DNA of 64,000 nucleotides, taken from Mimachlamys varia (taxonomy: Eukaryota > Mollusca > Bivalvia > Pectinida > Pectinidae). The stretch's first letter is position 1; each line of letters opens with the position of its first letter. The translations under genes and the position numbers were made by a program. The notes beneath the pieces were generated by a model that ran no database searches, had not been told where the DNA came from, and was given only the letters and a program-made list of their open reading frames with translations. This document shows positions 42,501-57,500 of this stretch, in pieces. The stretch spans positions 8,428,001-8,492,000 of the forward strand of contig OX392527.1 of assembly GCA_947623455.1 (NCBI GenBank), written 5' to 3'.

Positions 42501-45500
42501 TGCGTTTGTCTGGTTTCGGCAACATAGGAGCTCGCCTCCAGGGACATGTCCACGGCGGCCTTTGCAACACTCCCCAGGGAGGATAACATGTCTAACGGCA
42601 ATAAGAAATATGTATATATATGTCAAAACGCATTAGAAAATATAACAGAGAATACTAAAGTATCAAAACACCATAATCCCAGCTCAAAACCGATTAAATT
42701 ATGGACAAAATATAAACATAGGAAAATTTACACGGAAACGCTTAAAAAAGTACAAGGAAATACGAGGACCAGGTGTTCCGGAAGAGTGAACGTTATCTGC
42801 TTCATCGACGACACCAGCCATGTAAATCTAGATCACATTCATGTTAATGTAAAGTTTTCAAAGTGAGAATTGAGGTATCTTTCTAAGCCAAAACCAGTAT
42901 ACGTACTAATGAGCATATTCAAAAACGATCACCTTAATAGCATAAAAGGATACAGAACAAATCATGTCACACAACGCTGTAACTGTACGTATCAAATTCA
43001 GGTGCTATTATTACAGGATGATATCATGACACTTGTTTTGCTATTTATTCTATACATTATTTTTTTATGGCGTGATTACAAATTTGATTAAAACAAAAGT
43101 TAACAAAGATAATAAATGTTCATGATTTACAGATATAGATTGTACATACCCACGGCAGTATTCCATTCTTGGTCCATCGACTCAGACTTTGAGTCATCTA
43201 CGAATTCGTCGAGAGAGTTGGCCATCTTTAGCATGGAGTTTACCACACTGTCCTGGTTGTTGATGAACAGAAAGGTAATTAGATTTGTTTTATAATTAAC
43301 CAGATTACCATGATTGTCATATAAATGTTGACACTGCTTGCGTAATCTAGAGAGATTATTACGTCCTAACATTTTGCTGCTTGTCAAGCAACGATTATGT
43401 TATATGATTGCTAATTAGATACTGCAATTAATATATTTTTATACATTTTTTTTTATACCCAGCCTTGATATACGAGTGGTCTTACCTGTGTGTTATCAGA
43501 AAGCCTAAATGTCTGCTATACCCAGCCTTGGTATATTTGTGTTCATACCTTTGTGTTATCAGAAAGCTCAGTTGTCTGCTATACCCAGCCTTGGTATATG
43601 TGTGTTCATACCTGTGTGTTATCAGAAAGCTCTGTTGTCTCGTGTGTCACCACAGCAAAACACATAGCCGTTTGTTGTAAGGAGTTGATTGTCAGGGAGT
43701 TGGTCTGCTGTTCCAGAGTGGTGGCTAGCACCTCTCGAAACTGCAACACAAGGAGTAGTAACAATCATAATGGACGAAAATGAACACAAGGTGTTATACA
43801 ATCTGTGTCTGTTAAGGGCAACACTGATTGTCATGTTTGACGAGTCTGTGAAGTCAAAATATGTTATAATTCAACATAACTGTACCGGATTGATCGTACG
43901 ATATTTGCCCATCTGTACATCAAACGTAGTGACTCACATTTCCCGAAACAGCATATAACAATATTGTTATAGATATGCATCATTATAATCTGTATACTGT
44001 ATTTATTGTTCACACACAGTACCTGTATACGCTTCTCTTTTTCTTCTTGCTCTTCTTTCAGCCTTTCTTCCTCGGCTTTGACGGGGTCGACAGTAGTTGT
44101 GACAGCTGTGGAGACCTTTGATTCGGTAGAGGTCGAGCTGGTCGCGCTAGTGGTCTCGAACATTGTGGTGCCAGCTTGTGTTGTATCATTACCCGTGTGG
44201 TTGGGCTGTTGTGTGGTAGCAGGATTCACCAGTACACTCTGGTCGACTCCAGCAAACTGATGAACACATAGCATAAGATGGTACAGAAGTGACGATTCGT
44301 TATGATTATAGAAAAACGAGTATCATACAAAGTCTGGAATACGAGGGGTAGGAGTTAAAATCTTACTGAAAACGAACTCCAGTTACACAGGAACAATTAG
44401 TTTTCATTGGAGAACCTCTTACAAATCGTGTTTAGTCTTTGCTCGATACGGCGTTTCATCATATTCATATACTGCGAGAATACAAAATAATTGACGTTAG
44501 TTCTGTTAGTGTAGCCATATACTGCGAGAATACAAAATAATTGACGTTAGTTCTGTTAGTGTAGCCATATACTGCGAGAATACAAAATAATTGACGTTAG
44601 TTCTGTTAGTGTAGCCATATACTGCGAGAATACAAAATAATTGACGTTAGTTCTGTTAGTGTAGCCATATACTGCGAGAATACAAAATAATTGACGTTAG
44701 TTCTGTTAGTGTAGCCATATACTGCGAGATTACAAAATAATTGACGTTAGTTCTGTTAGTGTAGCCATATACTGCGAGAATACAAAATAATTGACGTTAG
44801 TTCTGTTAGTGTAGCCATATACTGCGAGAATACAAAATAATTCACGTTAGTTCTGTTAGTGTAGCCATATACTGCGAGAATACAAAATAATTGACGTTAG
44901 TTCTGTTAGTGTAGCCATATACTGCGAGAATACAAAATAATTGACGTTAGTTCTGTTAGTGTAGCCATATACTGCGAGAATACAAAATAATTGACGTTAG
45001 TTCTGTTAGTGTAGCCATATACTGCGAGAATACAAAATAATTGACGTTAGTTCTGTTAGTGTAGCCATATACTGCGAGAATACAAAATAATTGACGTTAG
45101 TTCTGTTAGTGTAGCCATATACTGCGAGAATACAAAATAATTGACGTTAATTCTGTTAGTGTAGCCATATACTGCGAGAATACAAAATAATTGACGTTAG
45201 TTCTGTTAGTGTAGCCATATACTGCGAGATTACAAAATAATTGACGTTAGTTCTGTTAGTGTAGCCATATACTGCGAGAATACAAAATAATTGACGTTAG
45301 TTCTGTTAGTGTAGCCATATACTGTGAGATTACAAAATAATTGACGTTAGTTCTGTTAGTGTAGCCATATACTGCGAGATTACAAAATAATTGACGTTAG
45401 TTCTGTTAGTGTAGCCATATACTGCGAGAATACAAAATAATTGACGTTAGTTCTGTTAGTGTAGCCATATTTGCTTCTTGCTGTCCTACACTCTATTTAC

Positions 45501-48500
45501 ACGGACCGGACAACGTGACGCTATAAAACAGGGAACTCACATTGAGCGGGGAGTCATTGATCAGGGAGGTCATGGCCACGATCAGCTGCTTAGCCTCTTG
45601 ACTTTTCCCCGACGACAGCAGACTGGAGATCTCGTTGTTATCCCCAGAGGCTAGTCCTATCAGCGAGTCAACTTGTTTTCCCTCAGTTGGGTTCATCACC
45701 TTCAAAAATATGTTAGTTACATATTTTCTGTGAAGACAACAGTTAACACGGCTATTAAGAATAATGATGACACAAAACTATATATCTGAACGGCTCATCG
45801 ATAAAACTAAGACTCTCATGTAGAAACGTGTTACGTGTTACAAAAAAAGCCACTAAGAATCAAACAAGACTATAAAAAGAAAGGGCCTCCTACGATAATG
45901 CAGGGGTTGTAGAAGGCAAATGTCTTCATCGAACTAAGAGATGCACCATTCGATGTTCGACAGATGCAAATAGACCTAATTTTCGAGGTACAAAGCAGAA
46001 AGATTATCTTATAGCAGTGTTCCTTTTAACTTTTCCAGAAATAATAGTTTGAAGTTATTACCTGTACTTCCAATCGGTATTCAACAAACTCCCCAATTGG
46101 GTTCTGGATTCTGACGATAATATCGATAAAGTGGTCATGTTTACTGGGCCCGAGGGGGAACTGTGAGTCGGGCGTGTACGGGTGGGCCCCATAGTACAAC
46201 AGCTGAAGGTGGGTGCTATCCGCAGGTCTCAACCAAAACGTGTACAACAAATTATCTTGATCCTCGCCGTGATTCTTCCAGCCATGACAGGCGATCGTGA
46301 AAGTTGTTTCAAGAGCAAATCCTATTTCAAATTGAAATAACGAAATTTGTTGCAACAGTTTACGAAATGTGTGATACCAAACAAAGTATGTAAGTACATG
46401 GAATGATAGAGTTAAAAAGAGTATAGATGGAGGAATTATCTTACGTAAGTAACTGTATGTGAAATTTCCTCACCTTTTTCAGGGATCACATTACACATGC
46501 CTCCATACGGAGGTAAATTGGTAATAAACTCGTACACGGTAAAGGAGTCCGCATAGCCATGTACGTGTGCGTCCAGCCTAAGGCGGTATACCCTGCCTCC
46601 CGTCAATGTCGCCGGCTTCAACACCAATACCGAACTTGTGATATCTAAAGAACAAATAAAAGTGTTAAAACGATCTAAATTGTATAAAGCAGAGATAGAT
46701 TGATCAGAATTATATCAATAACATACCTCTATCAAATTAAAATTGTAAAATATATATAACATACAATATTACTCTTGACCAAATTCTAAAAAGTAAAAAC
46801 AAACAATGATATAATCACCAAAATTGTAAGTTACACATATAACAAGATTATGTGTATATTACGTGTAAAACATTTAGTCAAGTTACACTGCTAAAACTAG
46901 GATCAATTTTATGAAAAAGAAATAACCTTTCTATAACATGTAACTGGTGTAATAAACTAATAACGTTAAACTGACACTTGAAACTAAAGTAGCCAGGCCT
47001 GTAAATACTGTGCGTTTGGTTGTCGCTTTAATATTTGGTATGACTACAGTTATGTACAGTATATCTACATATTCCCTGTATTATCCATTGATTATTGATT
47101 TTAAAGTATCTTGAAAGTTTATTATAAAAACATTGTGTATACCCATAACACATTGTTTATACCCATAAAACATTGTTTATACCTACCACCTTCTGCAAAT
47201 TCTTTAAGCTCAACAACTTCTTCGAACTTCTGCGTGGTGAGATTTTGAAGAAATAAGGACCATTTAAAATGTATTTTATCGAACTGGCTACAGTCACGGC
47301 AGCGTCCGAGCAGGAGGAATTCACCCGAGGGATTCATCTTGGTGTTACAGTTGATCTCACACCTGTAATCAATTCATTTTGGTGAAAAATGTACACCTTA
47401 CAATAATCATTTGAATGTAACATGTAAAGTGTATGTGTTAGGAGTATATGTTCTATAAGTTCATAGTTATATTAAGTCAATAACCTTTCGACTGCTTTAT
47501 TTGTAAACTACAACTATCACACGGACAGGGGTGGGGGCACATAAATACCCACGCACCCATATCAGGGGTGGGGAACACATATACTCACATATCCATATCA
47601 TGGATGGGGGCACACATATACCCACACATTCATATCAGGGGTGGGGGCACACATATACCCACGCATCCATAGCAGGGGTGGGGGCACACATATACTCACA
47701 CATTCATATCAGGGGTGGGGGCACACATATACCCACACATTCATATCAGGGGTGGGGGGCACACATATACTCACGCATCCATATCAGGGGTGGGGGCACA
47801 CATATACCCATGCACCCATATCAGGGGTGGGGGCACACATATACTCACGCATCCATAGCAGGGATGGGGCACACATATACCCATGCACCCATATCAGGGG
47901 TGGGGGCACACATATACTCACGCATCCATAGCAGGGATGGGGGCACACATATACCCATGCACCCATATCAGGGTTGGGGGCACACATATACTCACGCATC
48001 CATAGCAGGGGTGGGGGCACACATATACCCATACATTCATATCAGGGGTGGGGGCACTCATATACCCACACATCCATATCAGGGGTGGGAGCACACATAT
48101 ACCCATATATCCATATAAGGTATGCGGGCACACATATACCCACGTATCCATAGCAGGGGTGTTGGGGCACACATATACGCACGCACCCATATCAGGGGTG
48201 GGGAACACATATACTCACATATCCATATCAGGGGTGGGGAACACATCCCCACTCATCCATATCAGTTTATGTTGTTAATATAAATACCATTCTATGTTTT
48301 CTGGTTCATTGTCACATTGGCGTTTTGGGATTGACAACCTAAATCGAATCATCAATTGTATTTCTTTCTTCAAAAGCACATTTTGTTATAGCAATTTTCA
48401 TGCTCAAGACATAAAAGTCTTCACAGTCACATTAACGCCTCAATTTCAAAGCTTATTCAAACACGGAGAAGACTGTAATCAGGAAAGTTTGATAAAACGA

Positions 48501-51500
48501 CGCTTAAGCCAAAATGGGTAGATGTTTCTGTAGTCAGCAGAAATATGACAAAACCATGAAGTGAACTGGTAGCCTTGTCCGGAATATTACTTTTGTAAAG
48601 ATCGTAAGGAGTACTTCACAAAGGTTGGCATTTCTGTACAGTACTGTCGATACACAAATTATTAAAACAAACTTTTCGAAAAGAAACAAATGCATAGCTG
48701 GACAAAATTCTGTTAATGTATTTTCATAAAAAGATTCAAGACAAACTACTACCACACCATGAAATTAATAGAATTCATCAAGAATATTGGGAAGGCAGGG
48801 TCAGACAAATTAATCCACGACAAGAAAAGTTTTGGAATTGACGTTTGTAAATAAATAAGCATTTAAAAGGTACAAGTATTCTGCTATTCACACTTTATAA
48901 TGAAAATATCAACTTACTTGATATTTAACTGCTTAGGCTCTCCATCTATAACAACCAAGGTTTGCTGGGCAGTCGACGATCTGTCGCCTTTCCGAACAAC
49001 CACCTCAAATACATTTTCTGATCTAGGTTGTAACAGAAAAGAATTCAACGATAATTTTCCATTTGTCAAGTTGATGTTGCCGATTCCTGTTCCAAAACAG
49101 CCTTCTTCCCAAGTCATGTTCTGTCGCTGTTCAGTAGAGGGAATCTCCACATATGGCAAACTGTCGGCATGAAACGTTTCGTGTGAGAGACGGCACCTCC
49201 ATGTAAATAGTAATCCCGTTTTGTTTGCATCATCGAGTAAATCCGGATCGTAGGTGTTGGACAAAGCATCAATGACAAAATCAGTATTAAAACCAACGCT
49301 TCGCATTATACCGCCGACAAAACTAAGAGACAGTGGGGTGTCGGTGATGTTCAAGTACGTGAAGTGCACAGAGGATAGCCCGTGGATTTCAAACATGGAC
49401 ACGTTCAGAACTATCTTATACTGACCAGCAAGGAAGGTACTTGGAGGTAGCAGTATTCTAAAGTGATCAGTAGCCACTAAATGTGTTGGGTATTCCTTAA
49501 ATAGGTAGTCCAAATACGTTTTACCTTCCTCGATTCTGTAAATTTTCCACTCGTAGCTCACCTCCTTAGAAGAGTTACAGTTGATTTCCGCCGTGCTCTG
49601 GAGAATGATTCTCTCTGACTTGTGATGATGTACTGGGAGGTCAATTTGCTGACCACCTCCCTCAATATTGACCTTAGGATAGAAACAACTTATCCCAGTG
49701 ATGATGGCCAGATCAGTGATAGTCTGAGTTGACACTTCGTTGAACCCTGTAACATTCACGGTGAACGTCCCATTTGTCCTGTACATGTGTGAATGTTTGA
49801 GAACTCCAGTTGGTGACCAGTTAACATACAAGTATTTATTTATTCTCGCAATGTCTTCACATTCAATTTCGCCATAAATGGTTTCCTGAGATCCGTCACC
49901 CATGTACCAAACAAAACAAGAATCTGTACCAGGTCGTGCTAGTTCCAATTCAAACGTTATTGTTTCAAATGCATCTGACGGACCGTCGTTTGTTATATGC
50001 TGCATTAGAACGATATGCTGGAAAGTTATGATAGCATTTTCTGAGGCGGAAAACAAAGGATTGGAAGCATTCAGCGTGACGTTGAACGTGCCTGGACCAA
50101 TAAACTTCCTCCTCATAACTTCGTCATTAGTTGCCGAGGACACGCCGTCTCCGAAATCCCAGGAGTAGGTCAAAAGATTGCCACTGGACACGGAGGCGTT
50201 TAATACAAGTTCCCTTTCCAGTGGAAATATGTTACTTCTGTCGCCATGTCCATAGTTGGACAAGTCGAACCTATCAGACATAACATAATACCTTACGAAT
50301 GCCAGTCCCTTCACCTCGGTAAGCACCCAGATGTCAAGGTCAACTGATGCTGTCCACACAGCGTTTCTGACAATGAAAGTCACAGCGTACACCCCTTTCT
50401 GTTGAAACGTGTGAGTTAATGATAGCTGCCTATTGTAGAAAATATCCTGGTCTAATGCTCCCGATACCACGTGCCCATCTTTGAACGATATTTCGTATTT
50501 GGCATGCGATGCAACACCAATAAAGAAGTCAAAATCGATCTGACCATTAACGGGTATATATAATTTGTTAACGTTAATGGATAAACCCTCTATTTTCCTT
50601 TGAATGTTGATCCAGTTAATCATCAATGCTGCGTTTAATTTGTTAGAACAGTTTACAAACATTTCTACATCTCCTACCGATTCGGCAGCATCCCAAGAGG
50701 AATTGAGGTAAGACGGGTTGACGCTATCCATTAGGTCTATGTAAACACTGGACGAGAACGTGTTGTTCAACAGTATCATACACAACACGTGTGATGGTGG
50801 GTCTGCATCTCCAATGTATGAGAGTTCAGCGTACACATCACCAGGGGGAGACAATATTAGGGGATTAGATACCTTTAAAACGACGTCTCTCACAGGATTT
50901 TGTACGAAGATAAGATCAGACACTTCGGTTTTAGAAGAGTTAGTGTTGTAAGCGATGACGGTTACGTTATAAGTTCCCACATCTGTGTACGTGAACGGTA
51001 GATGGACAGACGACGGTCCACGACGAATGTTGTTTAGTGACAAAGATGTACTTTCGTTGTTTCCGAAAACTACATCAAGAGTTACATTAGATCCTGATAA
51101 TGTTCTTACTGAAATAACTATTTGTGTTCCACGAGCCAGAACGTATTTACTGCTGGAGACACTCAGTCCTGAAATAGGTTCCTCTATGATAAAGGTTTTC
51201 TTTGTGATAAGAAAACTCACCATGTTGGATATGTTTAAAGTGGTTTGGTAAATCCCAGGGTTAAACGTATGGCTGAACGTGAAGGACGAGTCGGGTCTAG
51301 CATCACCGACGTACTCATACAGTGTGTCACCGTCACCAAACATGAAACGCACGTGGATGTCTGTGAATGATATCAAAGACTCGGAGGTGATGACAAAGTC
51401 GATGTCGCCCGGATAAGACTGATTTCGCTCTCTACAGATCAGGTGGAAGTTTGAAAGACCGTCTTGGATGAACACTTGATGATTCATTGTTTTCTGGGAA

Positions 51501-54500
51501 GGAGTGTTCCTTGCAGAAATTTCAACTGTATAATTTCCAGCGGACGAATACCTGCAAAACATATTGTTTTCTTCTAAAATCAGCTATCATGTGTGTGAGC
51601 AATTAAACGATGACGAAATACTCTATCTGTTCTATTAAAACATATAGTTTCTTAAAGGTCAAAGTAATAAACGATATGATATAACAGGTATTCAAATATT
51701 TATAAGCAAATCTTACCTATGTGCTAATGACATGGGCGAAATGAAAGCAAGCTCCACTGGATCGTCGACAATGTCCACTACTCCATCCCCGTAGTCGGCG
51801 GTGTATTTGATGTGCGATCCTCTCGTGAGCTGGAGCGTGAACCTGACGGTATCCCCCACACGGTAGAAATGGTGTTCAGTCGTCACAACAAAGCCTACTA
51901 CTGGGTCCTGGTTGGTCTCGTCAATCACTACCAACAACGTGAAAATGTATTGTAGTTCAGTCCACACTTTTAACCCAACATAAATGCATCATAATTTATG
52001 TAATTATCATTACTTCTATAACTATCATTGTCGATATATTGGGCAAAGAGGAAATTCGTTGAAATGTAGATGTCTTCTATATTCTTTGATATGTTCAGAA
52101 AGATGACGTAATACACACACATACGCTGCGCCTTTTAAATAGTATTAGATACAGTATGCCGAAAAAAATGATGAAATTGCATCATACAGCTGTTTCGTCC
52201 TCCTAAGACTCGTCAGTGATGCTTGGGCAAGAAGGTGGGAATCGAAATTTTCTAAACTAATGTAGAAGCAGAAGGGTCACATGCGTATAACGCCTTTTAT
52301 ATATTAATTTAGAAAAAGAATTGAATTAGTAATGAATAATTTCAAATAGTGTACTACGAAAATGAGAAGAATATACTAATTGTTAATTGAAGATGTTGTT
52401 TACCAGCACATGTGTATCCCTCGGGCTGTCCGCTACCCACTCCTATGTCCATATAGCCCGTGTTACAAGTACAGACATATACACCAGACGATTGGGTACA
52501 GGTGGAGTACGGGGAACAGCTGTTCCATTCTTCGCTCTCACATTCGTCTATATCTGTACGTGAATAATACTGACTGTTAATGATTCATCTAACATATAGA
52601 GTTTTAGTGCCTCACATTTTAAAGCAGCATTGATGACAAAAAATCTGATCAACAGATAAAGCATTAAAAACACACACAAACTAAAAGGCAGTCATAAAAT
52701 CATCTGATTTGTAAATACAATTGATCTACTTTATACATCAAACATTTAACATAAATACTATAGGCCTATCTCAAAAGTGTTGTTATCTCCCTTGTTTGTA
52801 ATATCATGGCTACATTGGGAAGTGTTTTTTAAAACTAATTTGCGCCATGTAATTATGATGTCATAATGGGAATGACGTAACTTGATTGTCACATGGCGAC
52901 AAATCATCACTAAAACACTTCCCAGATGTCTATCTAACATCCACCATTTTGGCCTATCAAGGGAGGTAACAACACTTTCGGGAAAGGCCTATAGACGGAA
53001 CATAAATCGAACATTCAACGAGAAAACAACAACAAAAACAACGGCAAAAACAAAATAAATATATTCCTAAACTTAACTTGGATTTGGACCGTATATCTGT
53101 CTAACACGAAGTATCTCCAGACCAAGTTTTGCTGATCATGGATCAGACTTCGTACATACTTATATAGTGTAAAAACAGCATTTATAACGAACGAACTGAG
53201 GTCTCCCGACAACAACAATCACCAGGCATGCCCCCACGGAAAGTCTACCTGTTACAGTTATATCTGATGGAAGGACCTCCAGGCCCTCCGACCGTAGTAC
53301 AGGGATACCTGCCACCAACGATTCCACAATATCCGTCTCCCCAGTCGTACTGTCCACGTGAAGATACACGGTTGATATGATGATAATACTGCCGGGAGAA
53401 TATCTTTCTATCACTGTTCCGAGGTAGCTGCTCTCAAATTCTGAACTCGAGAACACCTGCAGCACCTAAAAAAAGCAACCGAGTAGTCAAATCCCTGCTG
53501 ATTATTAAAAAAACGTTACTAAATGGTCGTGTTACATAACAAATTACAGCTAGATAAACTATAATATGTAACCAAGTAGTCATGTAAAACATCAAATCCC
53601 TGCTAATTATTTGAAAACGTTACTAAATGGTCGTGTAACATAACAAATTACTGCTAGATAAACTATAATACGTAACCAAGTAGTCATGTAAAACATCAAA
53701 TCTCTGCTGATAATTAAAAATAAGAATAACCATAATACGCAACCGAGTAGTCAATATTACTAGAGTAACTATAATACGTAACCAAGTAATCATGTTAATT
53801 TTAACACATCAAATTATTACTAGAGTAACTATAATACGTAACCAAGTAATCATGTAAATTTTAACACATCAAATTATTACTAGAGTAACTATAATATGTA
53901 ACCAAGTAATCATGTTAATTTTAACACATCAAATTATTACTAGAGTAACTATAATACGTAACCAAGTAATCATGTAAATTTTAACACATCAAATTATTAC
54001 TAGAGTAACTATAATATGTAACCAAGTAATCATGTAAATTTTAACACATCAAATTATTACTAGAGTAACTATAATACGTAACCAAGTAATCATGTAAATT
54101 TTAACACATCAAATTATTACTAGAGTAACTATAATATGCAACCGAGTAGTCAACTATTACTTATAGAATAACTTAATACGAAACCGAGAAGTCGTGCAAT
54201 ACATCATATTACGATTGGATTACATGAAAGACGAACCAAACACACACACACACACTCACGCACACACAGACACACACACAGACACACACACACATATGCT
54301 GCACCTTTAAAATTAAGTAATTTAAAATACCTAACATAAAATTACTAAAACAAAATACAAAGTTACAAGATATTCTAGCATACATTTTAATAGTTAACAA
54401 TATAGGTTTTATTACATGCAATAAAATATGTGATATATGTGTATTTTTGCTATGTTCCGTTCAAACACTTTGATACATGGAACAAAACCTTCCAGTAATG

Positions 54501-57500
54501 TTTGTTACATAAGTCTCCTGCAGCCCACGATATCACTAGTGGGTCATACCGATATCACTAGTGGGTCATACCGATATCACTAGTGGGTCATACCGATATC
54601 ACCAGTGGGTCATACCGATATCACCAGTGGGTCATACCGATATCACTAGTGGGTCATACCGATATCACCAGTGGGTCATACCGATATCACTAGTGAGTCA
54701 TACCGATATCACTAGTGAGTCATACCGATATCACTAGTGGGTCATACCGATATCACTAGTGGGTCATACCGATATCACTAGTGGGTCATACCGATATCAC
54801 TAGTGGGTCATACCGAGGATTCAAACGAGCCTGTCATAAACTGATGCCGCTCGGACCGCTCATCCTTCAAATCGGCACTGTAAACTGCGTCACTTCCGTT
54901 CACTTTCAGCACTCTGACAGTAGCATTAAAGACCCTGGCGTCTGTATGATAAATCGTGTATTAGTATTAAATATGAAATAACATATTTTAGCATTGTTTA
55001 CAATAGAGAATACCTAGAAGTATAAAATTATATCATAAAAAATCATGACAATAAAACTGCATATGAACAAGATAATGTACACTTCTTTCTGTTAGTAGTA
55101 GACCTCAATTTTATTTAAGACAGTTAAGTTAAAATTTGGAATATTTTTAAAACTTTCCATACTATAAAACATACATGTAGGTTGTATTTAAAATGAACAT
55201 ACCGATACATGTGTACGGTGTACTCTGGAAAAATCCCTTTTCACAGATACACGTGTAGTTTCCGTTGTTGTTCTGACACTTGGAAGGACCCGGGCACGGG
55301 CTGCTCTTGCATTCGTCGATATCTGAGAGATAATAATTGTCATTATGTTTAGATCTAGATTCTGGGTTCTTCTTTTTGGCAACTCTGGAGACAAAGACAA
55401 AATACTGGGACAATGTCTTCATATATTGGTCTCTTTAGTTCGCATTAGACTGATGATAAGGTATTCAATAATGAGTCTATAATAAGTTTTCATGTGGTGT
55501 GCACAACATCCATCTGCCATTCATGAAAGTGAAGACATGCATCTAGTTTTTATATCAATATAAACCTCACTAATGCGATTCTGTTAAATTAAAGCCTTAG
55601 TTTATCCCATCACTGTAAGACCAAAGTATATGCTTGCTGGGAGTTACAACAAAATGTAGCTCTTAGTTCATAGTGTTTAAACATAACATCTAGGTCTTCA
55701 TTTATTGTTGAACGTGACACTTGGAAGCTGTTCTGATAAAGCTTTCAGCTCTAAAAGTTTGACTAAGAATGGTATACGAAGCCTAAACATCGTTGGTTAC
55801 GTACCGACACAGGTATTTCCCTCCATGCTGAAGCCAGGTAGACACAAACACTTGTAACTTCCTACAGAATTGGCACAGGAAGCAAAGTCCATACAGGGTG
55901 ACGATACACATTCATCAATATCTACAACACAAAGTCCATACAGGGTGACGATACACATTCATCAATATCTACAACACAAAGTCCATACAGGGTGACGGTA
56001 CACATTCATCAATATCTACAACACAAAGTCCATACAGGGTGACGTTTCACATTCATCAATATCTACAACACAAAGTCCATACAGGATGATGATACACATT
56101 CATAAATATCTACAACACAAATAAATGACACTTAAGGACACTGGTCACAATTAGTGTTCGACAACTACAGATCCACATATAAACTTCAAGATGATAAAAC
56201 AGCAATAAAGACGAGGTTACATCGTAAACTATTAGTGTACATAGATAAGATATATGGAGACTGTATTACATACCTTCATATAGCCCGCCATCCACCATAG
56301 TGTATATAGATTAGATATATGGAGACTGTATTACATACCTTCATATAGCCCGCCATCCACCATAGTGTATATAGATTAGATATATGGAGACTGTATTACA
56401 TACCTTCACACAGCCCGCCATCCACCATAGTGTATATAGATTAGATATATGGAGACTGTATTACATACCTTCACATAGCCCGCCATCCGCCATAGTGTAT
56501 ATAGATTAGATATATGGAGACTGTATTACATACCTTCATATAATCCGCCATCCGCCATAGTGTATATAGATTAGATATATGGAGACTGTATTACATACCT
56601 TCACATAGCCCGCCATCCACCATAGTGTATATAGATTAGATATATTGAGACTGTATTACATACCTTCACATAGCCCGCCATCCACCATAGTGTAGCCAGT
56701 CTCACACGTACACGTGTAGCTGCCGGCGGTATTGTCACAGTCGGAATGACTCGGACACGGGGGAGGGTGAGTATTACACTCGTTAACATCTACAATGTAA
56801 GGGAGGTAACTCCAACAGGGTATTCAAAATGATATAAATAACTGCAGATGGATGCGAGATTCCATAGTGTATGGTATTGAGCGCATAATCGCCGACAGTA
56901 TTTTACAAAACAAAACCCCATCATATCCCTCGTATACCCGTACAGACTCTGTAAATCCACGTCAATATTTACGTAATCAAACAATTTATGACAGAATCTC
57001 ATTTTTACATAAAAATGTAAAGTTATAAAATAAAAAATGCATGTGAACTGTTGGTGCAACTATATGTATCGCTGAATGACCCGACAGTCACATACCGCAC
57101 CACCAGCACGTGCGATACCCGACTTCAACGCCCCCTATCAGTAGGTATGACATCGAAGCGAAAACATTTATTTTTCGGCCTATTCTGTTCCATCAAACTC
57201 CAAAAATTATACTTTTTGAGAGTTTTAAAGCAAACTATACGAACCTTCACATTCAGTTCCAATATCGATATAGCCGGTATGACATGTACAGGTGTAACTG
57301 CCAGGTGAGTTAGTACAGTTTGCATGGGATGAGCATATTCGGTATAGGCATTCGTCTATATCTGTAAATCAAAGCGTATTCTTCTAGTAACTTTCTGGGA
57401 AGCTCAACTAAAACATGTATGTCATGAACTAAAGCAAGACATAAGCCATGTAATAAGGTAAGGTATTTAATGGTATTTAATGAAAATATGCTGGTACAGG

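Noticed and set aside
47531..48278. Frames with His/Thr/Ile-rich repeats on both strands
   Set aside because: 41-bp array within a gene 2 intron.
57051..57313. Possible extra EGF exon near 57.1 kb
   Set aside because: No six-Cys pattern and no phase 1 acceptor-donor pair; just intron beside exon 57245-57361.
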